Shown in pieces: positions 59,301 through 64,000 of a DNA stretch of 64,000 bases (within the stretch, counting starts at the first letter, position 1; the number at the start of each line of letters is the position of its first letter). Origin of the DNA: Zetaproteobacteria bacterium CG06_land_8_20_14_3_00_59_53 (GTDB taxonomy: Bacteria > Pseudomonadota > Zetaproteobacteria > Mariprofundales > Mariprofundaceae). The notes under the pieces were generated by a model. That model was given only the letters and a program-made list of their open reading frames with translations, ran no database searches and was not told where the DNA came from. A program made the position numbers and the translations under genes. The DNA is taken from positions 62,001 to 126,000 of the forward strand of contig PEWE01000002.1 of the NCBI GenBank assembly GCA_002779605.1. The letters run 5' to 3'.

Positions 59301-60244
59301 GCAACGCCCTTTATCGGTTGATGCGTTAGGCCAAGTACCTGCCCCAGCTTGGCAATCGCTTCTTGCCGTTTGGCCGGGGGCATCTTCTCCAGATTCATCT
59401 GCCTCCATCGGACAGCCGGCAATCGTTCGATGCCGTTCAGCCCAAGCAATTTCCAGTCAGGATTCCCAGCCTTGAAGCCAAGCAGAAACTCACGCTCTTC
59501 CCCGGGCATCTCCCGACCAAGCTGTTCGATCAATTGTTGGCGTGCTTGCAGCAGGTCGGGCAATGAGACCGAAACCCGGGTCATACCGGAAAATTCGTGA
59601 TGGTAGATATCGGTGATATCAAGCAGATGGGGAGAAAGCAGTTCCGATATCGGTCGGGGATGACTGATGATATAGACTAATGCCGCCTTGCGAACCGATT
59701 CGTTGAGACCCTCATGATCGAACAACAGCTTCATGTCGAACAGGTCGCGTGGATGCTGCCTGTCCAATGCCGCGCAAATCCTGCCACCGTAGAGATCGGC
59801 GAACGAAACCAGCGGTGCCTCTACAAAACCGAACATATCTTCCACATTGGTGGATACTGCTCGCAACTCCGGTTCAAACACGCATCCCCGCAACACCGGT
59901 GATAGCTCGATCTTGATACGCACGTCGCCCTGCCCGACCACCAGCCGAAGCGCATCAACTTTTTCGTCAAACGAGCGATGAATCGTGAGATGCGGGATGG
60001 TCTGCACAAGGTTGTCCGCGATGCGGACAAGGGCGTGCCGTATATCCGTCAATGCCTCGTCCCGATCCGCATGCGGCAGGTAAACCAGGTCGATATCCAC
60101 AGAAAGGCGCGGCAGATCACGGATAAACAGGTTGATTGCCGTGCCCCCTTTCAGGGCGAAACATTTCTCCCTGAAGACCACCGGCAGCGTCTGCACCAGC
60201 AATTGTACCTGCCGTTTGTAGATGCCCTGCTTATCCACCGACAT
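59297..60244 (-). CDS. abiEii: AbiEii-type nucleotidyltransferase toxin
   Basis: Type IV toxin of the AbiE abortive infection family, an NTP-transferase; AbiEii homologs act on tRNA or other targets. 315 residues from ATG 60244 ([12 protein letters not shown]). DNA polymerase beta-like motifs: [20 protein letters not shown] with the paired Asp, IKIELSPV with the conserved Lys, and [20 protein letters not shown]. All catalytic motifs look intact. Overlaps abiEi by 14 bases and the YecA gene by four. Confidence 0.9.
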   Translation of the reverse strand: MSVDKQGIYKRQVQLLVQTLPVVFREKCFALKGGTAINLFIRDLPRLSVDIDLVYLPHADRDEALTDIRHALVRIADNLVQTIPHLTIHRSFDEKVDALRLVVGQGDVRIKIELSPVLRGCVFEPELRAVSTNVEDMFGFVEAPLVSFADLYGGRICAALDRQHPRDLFDMKLLFDHEGLNESVRKAALVYIISHPRPISELLSPHLLDITDIYHHEFSGMTRVSVSLPDLLQARQQLIEQLGREMPGEEREFLLGFKAGNPDWKLLGLNGIERLPAVRWRQMNLEKMPPAKRQEAIAKLGQVLGLTHQPIKGVA

Positions 60245-61022
60245 AATCCCGAAACATCGCTTGCGGTACGGTGATGGCATAGTGCTGATCGAGTTTACCG
60301 CCTTTAGCCACCACGCGCTTACCGGAACCGAGATCGTAGTCATCCACCTGCAATCGTCCGCGCCAAGGATAATCAAACCGGTCGGCCAGCCAGAAGAAAA
60401 GCCGTTTGACCTTCACACTCATACAATCGCGCAACAGGCCATCGAGCTTGCGGGGGGACAGTTGGGTCAATCCCTGCATCAATTGCTCGGCATGCTCGAA
60501 GCTCAGTTCATCGGGCAGCAACAACAACAACTCCAGCATCGCCTGCTCAGGGGCGGAAACCGGCAGATTTGACCCCTCCTGCCAAGGATACGAGTTGATA
60601 CAGGCGCTTCCCGGCCAACCCCTCTGCCACAGCCTGGTTGTGCGATGCCACTTGAGTTCCGCCCCCTCCATTTGCCTGAACGCATCCGGCAACCAGCTGG
60701 GACACGGGGCCGGGCTATATAGATGAACCCTGCGCTTGCCGCCCAGTCCGAGATACTGGGCAAAACCCTGCAATTCCAGCGCGGTCAAGCCACCGCCCGC
60801 CACCGGCTCTCCCATCATACGTGGTAGCGATGCCACGATTCCCTGCCAGATCAATCTGGATTCGTGCCGCATATAGATACCAGTGACTACCTTTTGTAGC
60901 ACCCCGCTCTTGAGATGGTTATCTATGCCGTGTGATGATACACCTTGCGCCAGCAAAACCCGCCGCGAGGTCAATTCACCGAGAGGAAGGCATGCTTCAA
61001 GCTGCTGTTTCGATTGCCTCAC
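60231..61022 (-). CDS. abiEi: AbiEi-type antitoxin
   Basis: 263 residues; start GTG 61022 has GAGG seven bases upstream. N-terminal winged-helix (LGELTSRRVLLAQGVSSHGIDNHLKSGVLQKVVTGIY), which in the family binds the operon promoter, followed by the AbiEi C-terminal domain (VSAPEQAMLELLLLLPDELSFEHAEQLM, LFFWLADRF). Neutralises AbiEii and represses the operon in known systems. First gene of the operon, downstream of the dyad at 61047-61080. Confidence 0.87.
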   Translation of the reverse strand: MRQSKQQLEACLPLGELTSRRVLLAQGVSSHGIDNHLKSGVLQKVVTGIYMRHESRLIWQGIVASLPRMMGEPVAGGGLTALELQGFAQYLGLGGKRRVHLYSPAPCPSWLPDAFRQMEGAELKWHRTTRLWQRGWPGSACINSYPWQEGSNLPVSAPEQAMLELLLLLPDELSFEHAEQLMQGLTQLSPRKLDGLLRDCMSVKVKRLFFWLADRFDYPWRGRLQVDDYDLGSGKRVVAKGGKLDQHYAITVPQAMFRDYVGG

Positions 61023-61046
61023 GGCCTCACCTCTAGTTTATATGTG

Positions 61047-61080
61047 TACGCATTTACGGCGATATTCGCCGAACATCGTA
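61047..61080 (-). promoter_or_regulatory. Candidate AbiEi operator and promoter
   Basis: Core CGGCGA-TAT-TCGCCG (61057-61071) is a perfect 6-bp inverted repeat with a 3-base centre, flanked by outer TACG/CGTA halves. It lies 35-60 bp before abiEi, next to a TATAAA-like box on the minus strand. AbiEi proteins autoregulate through inverted repeats in their promoter. Confidence 0.55.
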
Positions 61081-61186
61081 TGATATGTAAACCGGAAAAA
61101 CAACATCTCTCGAAACATTTCATCCAAATGCAAACCATTCAGGATCGAAAACAGATTCAAACGACCTGTTTCGAGTGACTATCTTA

Positions 61187-61272
61187 CTCATAACCCGAAG
61201 GTCGTCTGTTCAAATCCGGCCCCCGCAACCAAACACAAGGCCCTGAAAACAAATCGTTTTCAGGGCCTTTTT
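61187..61272. repeat. Right copy (attR-like) of the tRNA-fMet 3' half
   Basis: Starts at the anticodon-loop base, CTCATAACCCGAAGG, runs through CCA at 61231 and the hairpin at 61237-61269. No 5' half precedes it, so it is not a tRNA gene. The T-stem G-to-T change (61207) and altered hairpin loop show relaxed constraint, so this is the displaced copy. Confidence 0.85.
61237..61272 (+). terminator. Displaced copy of the tRNA-fMet terminator
   Basis: 14-bp stem 61237-61250 with 61256-61269, loop AAATC, T5. It still should terminate plus-strand transcription entering the SIR2-like gene's upstream region. Confidence 0.75.
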
Positions 61273-61466
61273 GTTTGTTCATGTTGTCTGGCCGCGTCTC
61301 GCATGCCCTTCGCCTGGGTCTTGCCGTATAAACTTCAGCTGTAACAAACACGACATATTGCGTTGTTCGTGACAGAAGATCATCTCGCAGACCCTATATT
61401 TTTCAACGTTTTCTCTGTTGGAACGCTTCTTGCCATAGCCTCAAAAAAAGGTTTCAGGAGTGATTC

Positions 61467-62348
61467 ATGGATTCAGCATTGCAACAGCAGCTTATTGCCG
61501 GCATCCGCGACGGCAGCATCGTTCCCTATCTCGGAGCAGGTGCCCTGCGCGGTTCCGTTGCAGTCTCCGGCGGTGAGCCGATCCCCGCGGACAGCGACAG
61601 CCTGATCCACGCCATCAACAACGGTTCGCCGATGGCGCCCAAGCTGATGTACGAATTTCCGCGCGCAGCCATGAATCTGGAGCTGAAAAAGGGCCGCAGC
61701 TACATCACCCGCACCCTGAACAAGATCTACAGTGAAACCGAATGGACACGCGCCCCGCTACATGACTTGCTGGCCGGCATCAAACCGCATTACATCGTGG
61801 ATATCAATCGCGACACCCAGTTGCAGGACAGCTATGCGGATACTCCGCACACCCTGATCGTCGGCCTCTCAAGGCTCGGCGCCACGCAATATCGATTCAG
61901 GATTTTCAGCTATACGGACGGCACTTACAGCGAAACCACGCAGGAAGCCGTGGACCCGGCATTGCCCATCCTGTTCAAACCGATGGGCACACCGAGACCG
62001 GAACCGATTTTTGTTGCATCGGATGCCGACTACGTGGACTACATCACCGAGTTGATGGGGGGGTTCGCCATCCCCTCCTTCCTGAAGGAATACCGAATCG
62101 GTAAACAATACCTGTTCCTCGGCTTACGCATGCAGCGCGATACCGAACGCATGGTGCTCTCCGACATCATGTACGGTGCAGGTTCTCCTTCCGCCTGGGC
62201 TTTGATTGCGGAACCCAATGCCAAGGAACGCCGCTTCTGCAAGAAAATGGGCATCGAGATCATTGAGTCGGATATCGATTCGCTGATTGCCGGTGCGACC
62301 TCCATCATTGAAGAGGCCGCCGAAGAAACCATGCTGGTCGGCTGCTGA
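61467..62348 (+). CDS. SIR2-like domain protein
   Basis: 293 residues; AGGAG six bases upstream. Early IVPYLGAGALRGSV resembles the NAD-binding GAGxS loop of SIR2-like domains; HYIVDINRDTQLQDSY parallels the TTNYD segment, LFKPMGTP the LHGS region, and LFLGLRMQRDTERMV the LFLGYSLxD motif. Substitutions in these motifs leave doubt about NADase activity. Lies just outside the AbiE island and 41 bases before sodB. Possibly a defence-related NAD-consuming protein; could equally be a housekeeping SIR2-fold protein. Confidence 0.55.
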   Translation: MDSALQQQLIAGIRDGSIVPYLGAGALRGSVAVSGGEPIPADSDSLIHAINNGSPMAPKLMYEFPRAAMNLELKKGRSYITRTLNKIYSETEWTRAPLHDLLAGIKPHYIVDINRDTQLQDSYADTPHTLIVGLSRLGATQYRFRIFSYTDGTYSETTQEAVDPALPILFKPMGTPRPEPIFVASDADYVDYITELMGGFAIPSFLKEYRIGKQYLFLGLRMQRDTERMVLSDIMYGAGSPSAWALIAEPNAKERRFCKKMGIEIIESDIDSLIAGATSIIEEAAEETMLVGC

Positions 62349-62389
62349 ATGGGCCTGCGCCTGATCACTTCGGACAACGGAGCAACAGC

Positions 62390-62971
62390 ATGACCTTCAC
62401 CCTGCCCGCCCTGCCCTACGAAACCGATGCGCTGGCCCCGATGATTTCGAAAGAAACGCTCGAATTGCATTATGGCAAGCACCATGCCGCGTTTATAGCG
62501 AATCTTAACAGGCTGGTTGTCGGTACGATCTTCGAGGATTCCACACTGGAATCGTTGATCTGCAAGTCCGACGGCGCCCTGTTCAATCATGCTGCTCAGG
62601 CATGGAACCACCAGTTCTACTGGCAGTCGATGACGCCAAGGGGCAGCCGCGAGCCGAAAGGCGAACTGCTGCATGCCTTGGTGAGCGAGTTCGGCTCGTT
62701 TGCTGCCATGAAACAGGAATTCACCACCGCTGCCGCGGGAAACTTCGGCTCCGGCTGGACATGGCTGGTGATGGATAGCAATAAACGCCTGTCCATCCTC
62801 AACACGGGTAACGCTGACAATCCCATGCGCGAAGGGCTTACACCGCTTCTGTGCTGCGATGTATGGGAACATGCCTACTACATCGATTACCGCAATGTCC
62901 GGGCAGACTATATCGAGGCGTTCTGGAAGTTGCTGGACTGGAAATTCGCAGCGGACAACTTCTCAGGGTAG
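62390..62971 (+). CDS. sodB: Superoxide dismutase, Fe/Mn family
   Basis: 193 residues. Metal ligands in ELHYGKHHAAFIANLN, AWNHQFYWQSM and CCDVWEHAYYIDYRN, plus GNFGSGWTWLV. Fe-type features include the HHAAF/NHQFYW signature. A short operon-like run follows (rhodanese-ankyrin protein, grxD). Confidence 0.95.
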   Translation: MTFTLPALPYETDALAPMISKETLELHYGKHHAAFIANLNRLVVGTIFEDSTLESLICKSDGALFNHAAQAWNHQFYWQSMTPRGSREPKGELLHALVSEFGSFAAMKQEFTTAAAGNFGSGWTWLVMDSNKRLSILNTGNADNPMREGLTPLLCCDVWEHAYYIDYRNVRADYIEAFWKLLDWKFAADNFSG

Positions 62972-62990
62972 AAGCCAAGGGGGAAGAATC

Positions 62991-63863
62991 GTGAAACGGC
63001 AGGTCAAATCGAAACAGCAACGCTGCATGGAACAGCAATCCGGCAAACAGCAACAAACCGGCCCGAAACCGCCCGGCAAAACGAAGCGAACACCTGCATA
63101 CCGGGATATCAGCGTGGATGAGCTTCCCCGCTTCATGAAAGACCGCCGCCCCGTCGTGCTGGATATGCGCGATAGCATATCGTTCAAGGGAGGCCACCTT
63201 GAAGGCGCGCAACAAGCCGACGAGCTGCATATCCAGCGCCTGATGAAACACAAATCGCGTGCCGTTCTGGTCTATTGCTACCACGGTCATTCCAGCCGCG
63301 ATCTGGCCGAGTTCCTCTGCCAGATGGGCCTTACCGAGGTATTCAATCTTGCAGGCGGCTGGCAGGCACTGCACGACTACCTCGACAGGCAATCGAAACA
63401 GTTCTCCACCGGCTTGCAGGTATGGCTGCAGCAACATGGTTTTCGTGGAGAGGCGGAAGCCAGGCATGTCATCCACGCACGCATCGATCGCGCCATGAGC
63501 ACCCTGATGCTGGCTGCTCTGGACGGCGATGCGGATATCGCGCATGAACTGCTTGAACTCGGTGCGGACCTCCACGCTGAGAACAGCGACGGCAACCAGT
63601 CACTATGGTTCGCCTGCGTCTGCGCCAGCTTGCCGGTGATCGGTTTGCTGCTGCATGCCGGCGCGAACGTCAACCACATCAACCAGAACGGATACACCTG
63701 CCTGATGTATGCAGCCTCCACCGGCAAACTCGCGGTGGTTGAAGCCCTGCTCGCCGCCGGCGCGGATACGCATCTGCACACCCCGGATGGACTCGATGCC
63801 CTGGAGTTCTCCTCCACGCTGCCCGTGCTCAAACGACTGAAGGCCGCTTCTGCGATGCATTAA
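62991..63863 (+). CDS. Rhodanese domain-ankyrin repeat fusion protein
   Basis: 290 residues from GTG 62991, with GGGGGAAG just upstream. A basic Gln/Lys-rich N-terminus, then a GlpE-like rhodanese domain (ISVDELPRFMKDRRPVVLDMRDSISFKGGHLEGA) with the catalytic Cys in VYCYHGHSSRDLAEFL, then about three ankyrin repeats (LMLAALDGDADIAHELLELGADLHAE, LWFACVCASLPVIGLLLHAGANVNHI, TCLMYAASTGKLAVVEALLAAGADTHLH). Cys-dependent sulfurtransferase with a protein-binding tail; between sodB and grxD. Confidence 0.85.
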   Translation: MKRQVKSKQQRCMEQQSGKQQQTGPKPPGKTKRTPAYRDISVDELPRFMKDRRPVVLDMRDSISFKGGHLEGAQQADELHIQRLMKHKSRAVLVYCYHGHSSRDLAEFLCQMGLTEVFNLAGGWQALHDYLDRQSKQFSTGLQVWLQQHGFRGEAEARHVIHARIDRAMSTLMLAALDGDADIAHELLELGADLHAENSDGNQSLWFACVCASLPVIGLLLHAGANVNHINQNGYTCLMYAASTGKLAVVEALLAAGADTHLHTPDGLDALEFSSTLPVLKRLKAASAMH

Positions 63864-63909
63864 CATGTCTGCAAGAAAGAAAAATCGATAAAACAAATTG
63901 GAGTAAGCT

Positions 63910-64000
63910 ATGAAAACTGAAGATAAAATCCGTGCACAACTCGCCGAAAATCCGATCATCCTTTACATGAAGGGTGTACCCGAAGCCCCGGAGTGCGGCT
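63910..64000 (+). CDS. grxD: Monothiol glutaredoxin GrxD, 3'-truncated by window edge
   Basis: Only the first 30 residues are present: MKTEDKIRAQLAENPIILYM then KGVPEAPECG, matching the Grx4 family PVVLYMKG(T/V)PxxPxCGFS start. GGAG lies six bases before ATG. Monothiol glutaredoxins handle iron-sulfur cluster transfer; the location beside sodB suggests an oxidative-stress or iron group. Confidence 0.85.
   Translation, partial: MKTEDKIRAQLAENPIILYMKGVPEAPECG

Noticed and set aside
61109-61175. CTCGAAAC / GTTTCGAG inverted repeat, 51 bases apart, near the right att copy
   Set aside because: Only 8 bp with a long spacer; may be chance, no matching pair at the left end.
61187-61231. The second tRNA-fMet-like sequence taken as a second tRNA gene
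   Set aside because: Only the 3' half from the anticodon loop is present; no acceptor 5' strand or D arm precedes it.

Overview
The window is a gene-dense stretch (about 57% G+C, short gaps, frequent 4-base ATGA overlaps) of a chromosome from a Gram-negative, probably aquatic proteobacterium. PilT/PilU twitching ATPases, a rpmF-plsX-fab operon, HflD, FadE, a membrane pyrophosphatase, lipoprotein-type M48 and OmpA proteins, and an initiator tRNA almost identical to that of E. coli all point this way. The mixture of gamma-like and non-gamma traits would suit a Zetaproteobacterium or a deep gammaproteobacterium, but that is an inference. Most of the window is core housekeeping.

Layout. 1-5.4 kb: end of thiD, a MatP-like ribbon-helix-helix protein, mazG, and three tandem PilT-family retraction ATPases. 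5.4-13 kb (minus strand): an acyltransferase, a PabB/TrpE-family enzyme, then fabF, acpP, fabG, fabD, fabH, plsX and rpmF. 13.3-22.4 kb (plus): fadE, a hybrid sensor kinase, pyrD, a thermonuclease-fold protein, an M48 lipoprotein protease and a GT-B-like protein. 22.4-33.7 kb: a radical SAM protein, mfd, serB, an isocitrate dehydrogenase fused to a zinc-ribbon domain, a DUF4398 lipoprotein, aspS, a class V aminotransferase and a DUF4389 protein. 33.7-43.5 kb: membrane and soluble pyrophosphatases, an L,D-transpeptidase, two-subunit pyruvate carboxylase, hflD, a BASS transporter and an AT-rich secreted metalloprotease gene. 43.5-56.6 kb: a [2Fe-2S] protein, an MFS transporter, an OmpA lipoprotein, ackA-pta, ssb, a monooxygenase-fold protein, a frameshifted tag, uvrA and a PIN-PhoH protein. 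56.7-58.3 kb: tRNA-Gly, tRNA-Cys and tRNA-Leu, a DUF190-Crp/Fnr pair and initiator tRNA-fMet.

The accessory highlight is a roughly 2.9-kb element at the initiator tRNA gene (58328-61231). It carries a minus-strand operon abiEi-abiEii-yecA/SEC-C, that is, a type IV toxin-antitoxin (abortive infection) pair plus a translationally coupled third gene. The tRNA's 3' half, from the first base of the anticodon loop through its terminator, is repeated at the far end (61187-61272), as expected of an integrase-type att duplication, yet no integrase is present. Phased TGTGACCA repeats inside the left end could be relics of integrase arm sites. Just outside lies a SIR2-like protein, followed by sodB, a rhodanese-ankyrin fusion and the start of grxD.

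How the genes work together: acetyl/malonyl flux (ackA-pta, fab operon, plsX, the acyltransferase) feeds membrane lipid, while fadE on the opposite strand represents breakdown. PycA/PycB and Icd serve anaplerosis and the TCA cycle. Two pyrophosphatases deal with PPi. Mfd, UvrA, Ssb and the broken Tag are DNA repair functions. Other unusual points are the Icd-DUF1451 fusion, the third PilT paralog, PIAGT in place of PIKGT in PabB, and a fabF terminator lying across the start region of pabB.
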